DNA of 64,000 nt from an uncultured Sedimentitalea sp. (GTDB taxonomy: Bacteria > Pseudomonadota > Alphaproteobacteria > Rhodobacterales > Rhodobacteraceae): positions 124,001 through 188,000 of the forward strand of contig CANNGH010000002.1 in assembly GCA_947504115.1 (NCBI GenBank), read 5' to 3'. The notes below the pieces were generated by a model. It saw only the letters and a list, made by a program, of their open reading frames with translations, did not search any database and was not told where the DNA came from. How positions within the stretch are numbered: position 1 is the stretch's first letter; every line of letters begins with the position of its first letter. Shown in pieces: positions 41,684 to 49,597 of this stretch. A program made the translations under genes and the position numbers.

Positions 41684-42860
41684 CGGCCTCCGCCAACGCA
41701 GGCAGGCCCAGCAGCGCGCGTTTTTCCACGTCGCTCAGAAAATCTGCCCGGGCCACACGCGCCCATTGCGCGTCGCGCTCGCTGGCCAGCGCCGGAACCT
41801 GATCGAGATCCGGTTTCAACTCCAGCACCTCGCCGGTATATCGCCCCAGCCAATCCGACAGCGCCGACGCGACCCGCGTCGCCAGCGGCAGCACGGTCAG
41901 CCGATAGAATGCGCGGTTCGCCTCCTGGTAATTGGCATAGGTCGCATCGCCCTGGATCCCGATCAGCATCGGCGGCACCCCGAAGGCCAGCGCGATCTCG
42001 CGCGCCGCCGCCTCCTTGGTCTTGTGGAATTCCATGTCGCTGGGCGAAAACCCCATCGGCTTCCAGTCCAGCCCGCCTTCCAGAACCATCGGCCGCCCGG
42101 CATTGCGCGCGCCCTGATAATTCGCCTCGATTTCTTCGGACAGGCGCTGGAACTGGTCTTCGGCCATGCTGCCATGGCCATCGCTGCCCCGGAAGACCAG
42201 CGCCCCGCTGGGTCGCGCCGCATTGTCCAGCAGCGATTTCGACCAGCGGCTCGCGCTGTTATGCACATCAAGCGCCATCGCGGCGGCCTGCAGGGGCGAG
42301 AACCCGTAGTGGTCGTCATGTGGATGAAAGGTCTTCACATGACAGATCGGCGACACCGCCCCGCTGGCATCGAACCGCACCTTGCGCCCGCCGACGCTGT
42401 ATTCATAAGCCACCGGCCAGCCATCGCTGCCGGGAACCACGCTCATCCGGTCCGAGCGCAGCACATGCAGCTCCACCGGCGCCGCCTGCCCCTCGACGCA
42501 GACCGCCTCGATATAGGCGTTGCCCGACAACAGCAGTTGCGCGAACAGCGCCTCCATCAACTCGGCCCGTCCCTGCGCCTGGTTGGGCTGACGCACCAGC
42601 GCCAGCAGCGGGTGCTGGTCATAGCGTCGGTCGCAATCCTGCAACACCAGCGGCAGCGCCGCCGCCGCCTCGGCAATCAGCTTGACCGTCCGGAACCCCA
42701 CCGGGTTGCCCGAAAACCCGGTGCGCGTCAGCGAGACCGTATCGCGCGGGCTCCAGGTCACGCGCCCCGAGCTGGAATAGGCGACCACTCGCCCGGTTGC
42801 GCTCGCCTTGCTCTCGGGCACACGCGCCTGGGCCCCGCGACGCAAGAAATCAAATACCAT
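41670..42860 (-). CDS. GTA gp3-like portal protein (HK97 family)
   Basis: MVFDFLRRGAQARVPESKAS...LLSGNAYIEAVCVEGQ...IALAFGVPPMLIGIQGDATYANYQEANRAFYRLTVLPL. Confidence 0.94.
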   Translation of the reverse strand: MVFDFLRRGAQARVPESKASATGRVVAYSSSGRVTWSPRDTVSLTRTGFSGNPVGFRTVKLIAEAAAALPLVLQDCDRRYDQHPLLALVRQPNQAQGRAELMEALFAQLLLSGNAYIEAVCVEGQAAPVELHVLRSDRMSVVPGSDGWPVAYEYSVGGRKVRFDASGAVSPICHVKTFHPHDDHYGFSPLQAAAMALDVHNSASRWSKSLLDNAARPSGALVFRGSDGHGSMAEDQFQRLSEEIEANYQGARNAGRPMVLEGGLDWKPMGFSPSDMEFHKTKEAAAREIALAFGVPPMLIGIQGDATYANYQEANRAFYRLTVLPLATRVASALSDWLGRYTGEVLELKPDLDQVPALASERDAQWARVARADFLSDVEKRALLGLPALAEAGDDE

Positions 42861-42983
42861 CTGTGATGCTCCTATCTGTTCATCGCGCTGGTCTGACATG
42901 CGCCAACCGGCCCTTCGAAAACCGTTTTGACAGACCAATGGTAAAACTTGGGAAATGCACCGTGCGGTGGTTTGGCAACGGTG

Positions 42984-44354
42984 TCAGAGAACCCGCAGAC
43001 GCGGCCGCAGGATCTGGCGCGAGGGCGCGATGATCAACTCATGCAGCGCCCAGACCAGCGCATCGACCCGGTCGGGCGATCCCGCGCCTTCATAGCCGCG
43101 CGCGGTCATCAGGCACATCTGTTCTTCCAGCAGGTCCATGCCCGCGACGTGGCGCACCCGCCCCTGTTCATACAGCGCGGCCACAGGCTCGGCCCGCGCC
43201 GCCTTGCCGCGCGTGGCATGCACCGCCTTGAACGGCACCAGCGGGTCCACCTGCCGGATCACCTCTTCGACCAGTTGTCCGCCCTGATTGACCTCGGCCA
43301 CCAGCCGCTCGGCGCCGAATCGCTCCATCGCGGCGATCGCCGCCCTTGCCCAGCCGACCGGGCCGACCCCCTGCACCGTGCAATCGGCCAGCACATAGGC
43401 GCGCCAATCCTGCGGCGGTCCCTGCGTGCAGGCCCCGACCACGACAATCCCGCATTCATCTGCCGTCTTGCCCGAACTCACCGCCGGGTCCAGCGCGACC
43501 ACCACGCGGTCCAGCGCCGGCACCGATGCGATCCGTGCCGCCTCAAACATGGCACCGCTCCACAGCGCGCCCTCGGCATCGGCCAACAGCACGCCGTCCA
43601 GTTCCTGTCGCCCCAGCCGCGTGCCGGCATAGCGCGCCCGCACCTCTTGCAGAAAGCTCGCCGCCAGATTGGCACGGTTCGCCTCGGTCGGCGCATGGGT
43701 CACCACGGTCGAAGATGCGGCCAGCAACCGCTTCAGCACGCCGACATTGCGCGGTGTCGTCGTCACGCAAACACGCGGATCATCGCCCAATCGCAGCGTG
43801 AATTGCAGCATGTCCCATGTTTCCTCGGCCTTCTTCCACTTGGCCAGTTCATCGACCCAGGCCGCGTCGAATTGCGGCCCGCGCAGCGCGTCGGCGTCAT
43901 GCGCCGAAAACGCCTGCGCCGTGGCACCGTTGGGCCAGACCAGCTTGCGCTCGCCGGCCTTCCAGACCGGTCGGCGATCCGGCGGCGAACATTCCAGTAT
44001 CCCGCTCTCGCCAAACACCATCACGTCGCGCACCTGATCATAAGTCTCGCCCACCAGCGCCACGCGCCGCGCGCGCCCCGTGTCCATCGGCGCGCCGCCC
44101 TCGACCTGTGCGCGCACCCATTCGGCCCCGGCGCGGGTCTTGCCCGCACCGCGCCCGCCCATGATGACCCAGGCCCGCCAATCGCCCTCGGGGGGCAGTT
44201 GATGCGGCAGCGCCCAGAACTCGAAAAGAAAAGGGAGGGCAAAAAGCCCTCCCTCCCCGATGTCATCCAGAAACGTCTCGCGGATCGCAGCAGGCGCGCA
44301 AGCGAACCAATCTGCACCCGACTTCAAGTCGAGCCTGCACAAGGTCGAGCGCAT
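42984..44354 (-). CDS. GTA gp2-like large terminase (start uncertain, overlaps gp1)
   Basis: LPFLFEFWALPHQLPPEGDWRAWVIMGGRGAGKTRAGAEWVR Walker A; VVALDPAVSSGKTADECGIVVVG nuclease motif. In-frame ATGs at 44399 and 44354, both inside gp1. Confidence 0.92.
   Translation of the reverse strand: MRSTLCRLDLKSGADWFACAPAAIRETFLDDIGEGGLFALPFLFEFWALPHQLPPEGDWRAWVIMGGRGAGKTRAGAEWVRAQVEGGAPMDTGRARRVALVGETYDQVRDVMVFGESGILECSPPDRRPVWKAGERKLVWPNGATAQAFSAHDADALRGPQFDAAWVDELAKWKKAEETWDMLQFTLRLGDDPRVCVTTTPRNVGVLKRLLAASSTVVTHAPTEANRANLAASFLQEVRARYAGTRLGRQELDGVLLADAEGALWSGAMFEAARIASVPALDRVVVALDPAVSSGKTADECGIVVVGACTQGPPQDWRAYVLADCTVQGVGPVGWARAAIAAMERFGAERLVAEVNQGGQLVEEVIRQVDPLVPFKAVHATRGKAARAEPVAALYEQGRVRHVAGMDLLEEQMCLMTARGYEGAGSPDRVDALVWALHELIIAPSRQILRPRLRVL
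44233..44253 (-). terminator. Terminator-like hairpin GGGAGGGC-TTTTT-GCCCTCCC followed by TTTTCTTTTC, inside the 5' part of gp2
   Basis: Perfect 8-bp stem, 5-nt loop, T-rich tract immediately downstream on the minus strand. Confidence 0.55.
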
Positions 44355-44607
44355 AGCCCCCTTGCACGATTCCGGCCTGTCTTTGTTGTTGTTCGACAAG
44401 GCTTGCCTCCACCTTCTGACAGGTCCGCAGCAACGTTTCCAGCGCTGCGACCTGTTTGGTCCCAGTTACAAGTTCCGCATCCTCCCCGGCCTGTATCTGC
44501 CTGCTCAGGTCTGATGCCTGTCTGCGCAGGTCGCGAACCGAATCTTCCAGCGAAGCCAGCAACTCCGCTGTCCGTTGAATCCGCTCTTCCGGGGTAATCA
44601 AAGTCAT
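44263..44607 (-). CDS. GTA gp1-like small terminase
   Basis: 114-aa coiled-coil protein at the RcGTA gp1 position: MTLITPEERIQRTAELLASLEDSVRDLRRQASDLSRQIQAGEDAELVTGTKQVAALETLLRTCQKVEASL. Confidence 0.85.
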   Translation of the reverse strand: MTLITPEERIQRTAELLASLEDSVRDLRRQASDLSRQIQAGEDAELVTGTKQVAALETLLRTCQKVEASLVEQQQRQAGIVQGGYALDLVQARLEVGCRLVRLRACCDPRDVSG

Positions 44608-44654
44608 GTTTGCCCATCGACCTCATGCGAGAGTGATCTCCGCACGAGAGAAAT

Positions 44655-44692
44655 GAAAAAGCGACCGGCGGGATCACTCCCGCGGCCGCTTG
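44655..44692 (-). terminator. Intrinsic terminator-like hairpin in the gp1 leader
   Basis: Minus strand AAGCGGCCGCGGGA-GTGA-TCCCGCCGGTCGCTTTTTC: 14-bp stem (one GU, one bulge), GUGA loop, U-run. Confidence 0.7.
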
Positions 44693-44709
44693 CCCACTTC
44701 TTCTAGCAT
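44674..44709 (-). CDS. Candidate 11-codon leader peptide MLEEVGKRPRE upstream of GTA gp1
   Basis: ATG lies 7 nt after a TATAGG -10 box (apparently leaderless); TGA stop lies in the loop of the terminator hairpin. Confidence 0.35.
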   Translation of the reverse strand: MLEEVGKRPRE

Positions 44710-44716
44710 GACACAA

Positions 44717-44745
44717 CCTATACGCGAATTCGGCCGGTATGTCAA
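44717..44745 (-). promoter_or_regulatory. Sigma70-type promoter TTGACA-N17-TATAGG
   Basis: -35 at 44740-44745, 17-bp spacer, -10 at 44717-44722 (minus strand). Confidence 0.7.
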
Positions 44746-44768
44746 CCCCGAATGCAACAGTTCTGCCA

Positions 44769-44792
44769 TCGTAGGGCGGGGTTCACCCGCCT
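44769..44792. repeat. REP-like element copy CGTAGGGCGGGGTTCACCCGCC
   Basis: Shares the GTAGGGCGGGGTTNACCC core with the palindromes at 22732-22795. Confidence 0.6.
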
Positions 44793-44806
44793 CCCCCCGC
44801 CGAAAT

Positions 44807-45961
44807 CTACTGCCCCGGTCGGTTCGCTTCGATGTCGCGCCACTTGGCGACATTACGGTTATGCTCTTCCAGCGTCTCGGCAAAGGCATGCCCCCCCGAG
44901 CCATCGGCCACGAAGAACACGAACTCCGTCCGCGCCGGCGCCACCGCCGCCTCAAGGCTCGCAAGCCCCGGATTGGCGATCGGCGTCGGTGGCAGCCCTT
45001 CGATCACATAAGTGTTCCATGGCGTCGCCTGGCGCAACTCGCTCTGCCGCAATCCGCGTCCCAGTACGCCCTTGCCCTTGGTCACGCCATAGATCACCGT
45101 CGGATCGGTCTGCAAACGCATGCCCCGTTGCAGCCGGTTCACGAACACGCTGGCGACCTGCCCGCGCTCATCCGGAACGCCGGTCTCCTTTTCGATGATC
45201 GAGGCCAGAATCAGCATTTCCTCGGGACTGTCCAGCGGAATGCCCTCTTCTCGACTCTCCCAGGCGGCGGCGATTCGCAGATCCTGACGGTTTTGCATCT
45301 GCGCCACCAGATCGGCCCGCAACGTCCCCGGCACCACTTCATAGCTGTCCGGCGCCAGACGGCCTTCGGCCGGCACGTCACCGACCTCGCCCTCCAGCAC
45401 GTCGATCGCCTTCAGCGCCTCGACCACCTGCCAGTTGGTCACCCCCTCGGCCAGCGCGATGCGATAGCGCGTATCCACCTCATCCCGCTTTGCCACATAA
45501 GCCTCGGGAGCTTCGTCGACCAGCGGATCGAACTCGGCCAGTTCCACGAATTCGTTCGTCGCCGGATCCAGTTCGCGCACTCGCGCGAACGTGTGGTTCA
45601 CCCCCACCCGATAAACGATCTCGGTTCCGCAGGTGCTGGCTCCGCCACGGGTGATCTGATCGACGATCTGCTCCATCGACGCGCCGGGCTGCAACAGAAA
45701 GCTGCCCGCTTTCAGCTTGCCTGCCTTGTCGGTGTAATCCGCCCCGATCCGAAAGATCGTCGGATGCCGCACCGCGCCCTGATCCGCGAGATCGCGACTG
45801 ACCTTGATGATGTTCGACCCGCGCTCAACCCGCAGGCAGATCGCCTCGCCCAGCGGCCCTTCTGCCGTATATTGCGACTTGCCCCACAGGATCACGCCGC
45901 CGACAAGAAACAACCCCACGATCAGGAAGGTCAGCATGTTCGAGGCAAGGCTGCGCCACAT
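44807..45961 (-). CDS. mltG: endolytic transglycosylase MltG
   Basis: LILASIIEKETGVPDERGQVASVFVNRLQRGMRLQTDPTVIYG; TPWNTYVIEGLPPTPIANPGLASLEAAV. Confidence 0.95.
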   Translation of the reverse strand: MWRSLASNMLTFLIVGLFLVGGVILWGKSQYTAEGPLGEAICLRVERGSNIIKVSRDLADQGAVRHPTIFRIGADYTDKAGKLKAGSFLLQPGASMEQIVDQITRGGASTCGTEIVYRVGVNHTFARVRELDPATNEFVELAEFDPLVDEAPEAYVAKRDEVDTRYRIALAEGVTNWQVVEALKAIDVLEGEVGDVPAEGRLAPDSYEVVPGTLRADLVAQMQNRQDLRIAAAWESREEGIPLDSPEEMLILASIIEKETGVPDERGQVASVFVNRLQRGMRLQTDPTVIYGVTKGKGVLGRGLRQSELRQATPWNTYVIEGLPPTPIANPGLASLEAAVAPARTEFVFFVADGSGGHAFAETLEEHNRNVAKWRDIEANRPGQ

Positions 45962-47226
45962 CAGTCGATCTTTCCGAACAGGACGCTGGCATTGGTGCCG
46001 CCAAAGCCGAAGGAGTTGGACAGCGCCACGTTGATCTCGCGCTCGCGCTTGGTGTTGGGTGCCAGATCCACCGGCGTGTCCACCGCCGGATTGTCCAGAT
46101 TGATCGTCGGCGGCGCCACCTGATCGCGGATCGCCAGGATCGAGAAGATCGCCTCGATCGCGCCCGCCGCGCCCAGCAGATGCCCCGTCATCGATTTGGT
46201 CGAGGACATGGTGACCTTGCCGGCCGCGTTGCCCATCATTCGCTCGACCGCCGCCAGTTCGATGGTGTCGGCCATGGTGCTGGTGCCATGGGCGTTGATG
46301 TAATCCACCGCCGAGGGCTCCAGTCCCGCATGCTTCAGCGCGGCCCGCATCGAGCGTTCCGCCCCGTCGCCATCCTCGCTCGGCGCGGTGATGTGATAGG
46401 CATCTCCCGACAGGCCATAGCCCAAAACCTCGGCGTAGATCCGCGCGCCGCGCGCCTTGGCGTGCTCGTATTCCTCCAGCACCACGACGCCCGCGCCCTC
46501 GCCCATCACGAACCCGTCGCGGTCGCGATCATAGGGGCGGCTGGCGGCCTTTGGGTCGTCGCCATATTTCGTGCTCAGCGCCTTGCAGGCATTGAACCCG
46601 GCAATCCCGATTTCGCAGATCGCCGCCTCGGCGCCGCCGGCCACCATCACATCGGCATCGCCATACCGGATCAACCGGCTGGCATCGCCGATGGCATGGG
46701 CCCCGGTGGAACAGGCCGTCACGACCGCATGGTTCGGGCCCTTGAAGCCGTGCCGGATGCTCACCTGCCCGGACACCAGATTGATCAGTGCGCCCGGAAT
46801 GAAGAACGGCGACACCCGGCGCGGTCCGCGCTCCTTGATCAGAACGGCCGTGTCCGCGATCGAGTTCAGCCCGCCGATCCCCGAACCCAGCATCACGCCG
46901 GTGCGCTCGCGGTCCTCTTCGGTCTCGGCGCTCCACCCGGAATCGCGTACCGCCATATCCGCAGCCGCAATCCCGAACAGGATGAAATCGTCGATCTTGC
47001 GCTGTTCCTTGGGCGGCAGCCAATCGTCGGCGTTGAACGTACCGTCGCTGCCGTCGCCGCGGGGCACCTCGCAGGCATAGGTCGTCGCAACGCCGCTGGC
47101 CCGCGCATCGAACCGCGTGATCTGCCCCGCTCCCGACCGTCCCTCGAGAATCCGCGACCAGCTTTCCTCGACCCCGCTGGCCAGAGGAGTCACCAACCCC
47201 AGCCCTGTCACTACAACTCTGCGCAT
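45961..47226 (-). CDS. fabF: beta-ketoacyl-ACP synthase II
   Basis: RRVVVTGLGLVTPLASGVEESW; TACSTGAHAIGDA active site; NSFGFGGTNASVLF. Confidence 0.97.
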   Translation of the reverse strand: MRRVVVTGLGLVTPLASGVEESWSRILEGRSGAGQITRFDARASGVATTYACEVPRGDGSDGTFNADDWLPPKEQRKIDDFILFGIAAADMAVRDSGWSAETEEDRERTGVMLGSGIGGLNSIADTAVLIKERGPRRVSPFFIPGALINLVSGQVSIRHGFKGPNHAVVTACSTGAHAIGDASRLIRYGDADVMVAGGAEAAICEIGIAGFNACKALSTKYGDDPKAASRPYDRDRDGFVMGEGAGVVVLEEYEHAKARGARIYAEVLGYGLSGDAYHITAPSEDGDGAERSMRAALKHAGLEPSAVDYINAHGTSTMADTIELAAVERMMGNAAGKVTMSSTKSMTGHLLGAAGAIEAIFSILAIRDQVAPPTINLDNPAVDTPVDLAPNTKREREINVALSNSFGFGGTNASVLFGKID

Positions 47227-47355
47227 CCGCTGCCCTCTTGCCTCAACTCGCCTGCGTGCTCAATCGTCCCACGCTCTTACCGCGCGCGGGGGGAGGTGGG
47301 CAAGGGCGCAGCGCATGGCAAATGGCCGGGTTTCGCCAATCGTTCGCGCTGGGGG

Positions 47356-48099
47356 TTACTGGAATTCCGCAATCGGTTCCGGCTCCGGACGGGCGATGGC
47401 CAGCGCCTCGGCCAGATCCACCGATCCGTCCATCAGCGCCCGCCCCATGATCGCCCCGGCGATGTTCTGCACGTATTTCAGCCGCGAGACGTCATCCAGA
47501 CTGCGCACCACGCCGCTCGCGATCACCGGCGCGCGCATGTTGGCGGCCAGCCCCGAGATCACGCCCAACTGCGCATCGATCTCGCCGATGTCGCTGTCGA
47601 TATCGGTCACGATGAACCCGGCCAGCGGCAGGTCGGCGAACCCTTCGATGAACCCCTCGGGCGTGAAGGCGCTGGCACTGCGCCACCCGTCCACCATCAC
47701 CTGTCCCTGCCAGACATCCACCGCCAGAACGATCTGGTCGGGGTGATACTTGACCAGATCGCGCACCGCCTGCGGCTCCCATTTGGCCCAGCTGCCGATC
47801 ACGATATGACCCGCGCCCTTGTCCAGCCAATGCAGGACACCGTCGCGGCTGCGCAACCCGCCGCCCAGTTGCACGGGGATACCGGCGGCGCGAATGATCC
47901 GCTCGATCACGTCGGCATTGTCGCCCTGCCGAGCCACGGCGTCCAGATCGGTCAGATGCATCCAGTCGGCCCCCGCCGCCGCAAAGCTGCACGCCATCTC
48001 GACCGGGTCCACGTCGTGAACCGTCGGCTCGTCCAGCCTGCCATGTGCCAGCGTCACGCAGCGCCCCTGCTGCAACTGTATCGTCGGATAGATCCTCAC
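47356..48099 (-). CDS. HisA/HisF-like TIM-barrel paralog (divergent active site)
   Basis: RIYPTIQLQQGRCVTL (canonical YPAIDLKDGxCVRL), VQLGGGLRS, IVIGSWAKWEP, LAVDVWQGQVMVDGW, IMGRALMDG; GTG start. Confidence 0.88.
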   Translation of the reverse strand: MRIYPTIQLQQGRCVTLAHGRLDEPTVHDVDPVEMACSFAAAGADWMHLTDLDAVARQGDNADVIERIIRAAGIPVQLGGGLRSRDGVLHWLDKGAGHIVIGSWAKWEPQAVRDLVKYHPDQIVLAVDVWQGQVMVDGWRSASAFTPEGFIEGFADLPLAGFIVTDIDSDIGEIDAQLGVISGLAANMRAPVIASGVVRSLDDVSRLKYVQNIAGAIMGRALMDGSVDLAEALAIARPEPEPIAEFQ

Positions 48100-48260
48100 G
48101 GTCGTTCCCCCGGTTATGGCATTGCGCCCGCGATCATAACACAGACCGGCCCGTTCCCGCATGCGGCAAAAGTTTCGTCGCGTTGACGGCGGCTTGCGTC
48201 ACTGACGGCCACGAAAGCCCGAAAGCAGCGCCTATCCGGCCGCCTGTCGCGTCTCCGCGC

Positions 48261-48297
48261 AAAGAAAAACGGCGCCTTCCGCCAGGGAAGACGCCGC
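48261..48297 (-). terminator. Intrinsic terminator of acpP
   Basis: Minus strand CGGCGTCTTCC-ctggc-GGAAGGCGCCG-TTTTTCTTT. Confidence 0.85.
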
Positions 48298-48321
48298 TCT
48301 CTACCTGAGGTCCGCCTGGGA

Positions 48322-48555
48322 TCAGGAGGCTTCCTTGATGAATTTCACCGCATCGCCAACGGTCTGGATGGTTTCGGCCGCATCGTCGGGGATCTCGATA
48401 CCGAACTCTTCCTCAAAGGCCATGACCAGTTCGACCGTATCCAGACTGTCTGCACCCAGATCGTCGATGAACGAGGCGTTATCGGTCACCTTGTCCTCTT
48501 CAACACCCAGATGCTCCACTACGATCTTCTTCACGCGGTCTGCGACATCGCTCAT
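48322..48555 (-). CDS. acpP: acyl carrier protein
   Basis: [51 protein letters not shown]. Confidence 0.98.
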   Translation of the reverse strand: MSDVADRVKKIVVEHLGVEEDKVTDNASFIDDLGADSLDTVELVMAFEEEFGIEIPDDAAETIQTVGDAVKFIKEAS

Positions 48556-48833
48556 TTCAGTTCCTCGTTCCTTTACGGGCCAGCGGCCCAAGTCTTCGCC
48601 CGATCCGGGCCGGTGATCCCGGTGGTCCGGGCGTGGAATGGCGGCACCAGCGGCCCCGCTCGCGTATTTCCGGTGCCTATAGCACAGTCGTTGACGATGG
48701 CAAACGCTTTCGCCGGGGGGCCAGAGCACCCCGGAATCGCAGCCTGCGCACCATCGCGACACGATAGGGTATCGCCGTTACCGCCACAAGACACCGGCTG
48801 TTTGCGCCCCCTGATCAGATGCCGAACGGCCCC

Positions 48834-49571
48834 TCACAGCATCGCCATGCCACCGTTGACATGCAGGGTGGCACCGGTGACATACCCCGCCTCGGGGCTG
48901 GCCAGATACAGCACGGCGGCGGCGATCTCGTCCGGGCTGCCCATGCGTCCGGCCGGCACCTTGGTCAGGATCGCCGATTTCTGCTCATCCGTCAGCTTGT
49001 CGGTCATTGCGGTCTCGACGAAACCTGGCGCGACCGCATTCACCGTGATGCCACGGGTGGCGACCTCATAGGCCAGAGATTTGCCCATGCCGACCACGCC
49101 CGCCTTGGCGGCGGCGTAATTGTTCTGTCCCGGATTGCCGATGGCGCCGACCACGCTTGTGATATTCACGATCCGTCCCCAACGCGCCTTCATCATGCCG
49201 CGCAGCACACCCCGGCACAGCCGGAAGGTCGCGGTCAGGTTCACGTCGATCACGCTCTGCCATTCCTCGTCGGACATGCGCATGAACAGGTTGTCACGGG
49301 CGATCCCGGCATTGTTCACCAGGATGTCCACGCGGCCCATCGCCTGAGCGGCCTGTTTCGGCAGCGCCTCGACCGCCTCCATGTCGCTGAGGTTGCAGGG
49401 CAGCACATGCGCGCGCTCGCCCAGTTCCGCCGCCAGCGTCTCCAGCGGTTCCTGCCGTGTGCCAGACAGGCCCACGCTCGCCCCCGCGCCGTGCAGCGCG
49501 CGCGCGATATCACCGCCGATGCCGCCCGAAGCGCCGGTGATCAGCGCGCCCTTTCCAGTCAGATCAAACAT
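48834..49571 (-). CDS. fabG: 3-oxoacyl-ACP reductase
   Basis: MFDLTGKGALITGASGGIGGDIARAL; NNAGIARDNLFMRMSDEEW; YAAAKAG. Confidence 0.97.
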   Translation of the reverse strand: MFDLTGKGALITGASGGIGGDIARALHGAGASVGLSGTRQEPLETLAAELGERAHVLPCNLSDMEAVEALPKQAAQAMGRVDILVNNAGIARDNLFMRMSDEEWQSVIDVNLTATFRLCRGVLRGMMKARWGRIVNITSVVGAIGNPGQNNYAAAKAGVVGMGKSLAYEVATRGITVNAVAPGFVETAMTDKLTDEQKSAILTKVPAGRMGSPDEIAAAVLYLASPEAGYVTGATLHVNGGMAML

Positions 49572-49597
49572 GCTTCTCTCCCTGTGTTATGGCCGGT

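Larger units (their letters stand above)
30283..44607 (-). mobile_element. Gene transfer agent (RcGTA-like) structural gene cluster, gp1-gp15 plus a downstream small ORF
   Basis: Collinear phage-like genes on the minus strand: small/large terminase, portal, protease, capsid, head-tail, major tail, tape measure, hub, NlpC/P60, 1310-aa tail protein; no integrase or replication genes; flanked by cysE and mltG-fabF as in Rhodobacterales GTAs. Confidence 0.93.

Noticed and set aside
44255-44285. Programmed +1 frameshift joining gp1 to gp2 at TCT GGA TGA C
   Set aside because: TGA-C context resembles prfB, but the P-site codon GGA would re-pair poorly with GAT, and gp2 has in-frame upstream ATGs (44354, 44399) with a nearby AAGG; translational overlap is simpler.
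44324-44716. 130-aa minus-strand ORF overlapping the gp1 leader and gp1
   Set aside because: Alternate frame of gp1 with no recognisable features; gp1 frame fits GTA synteny.
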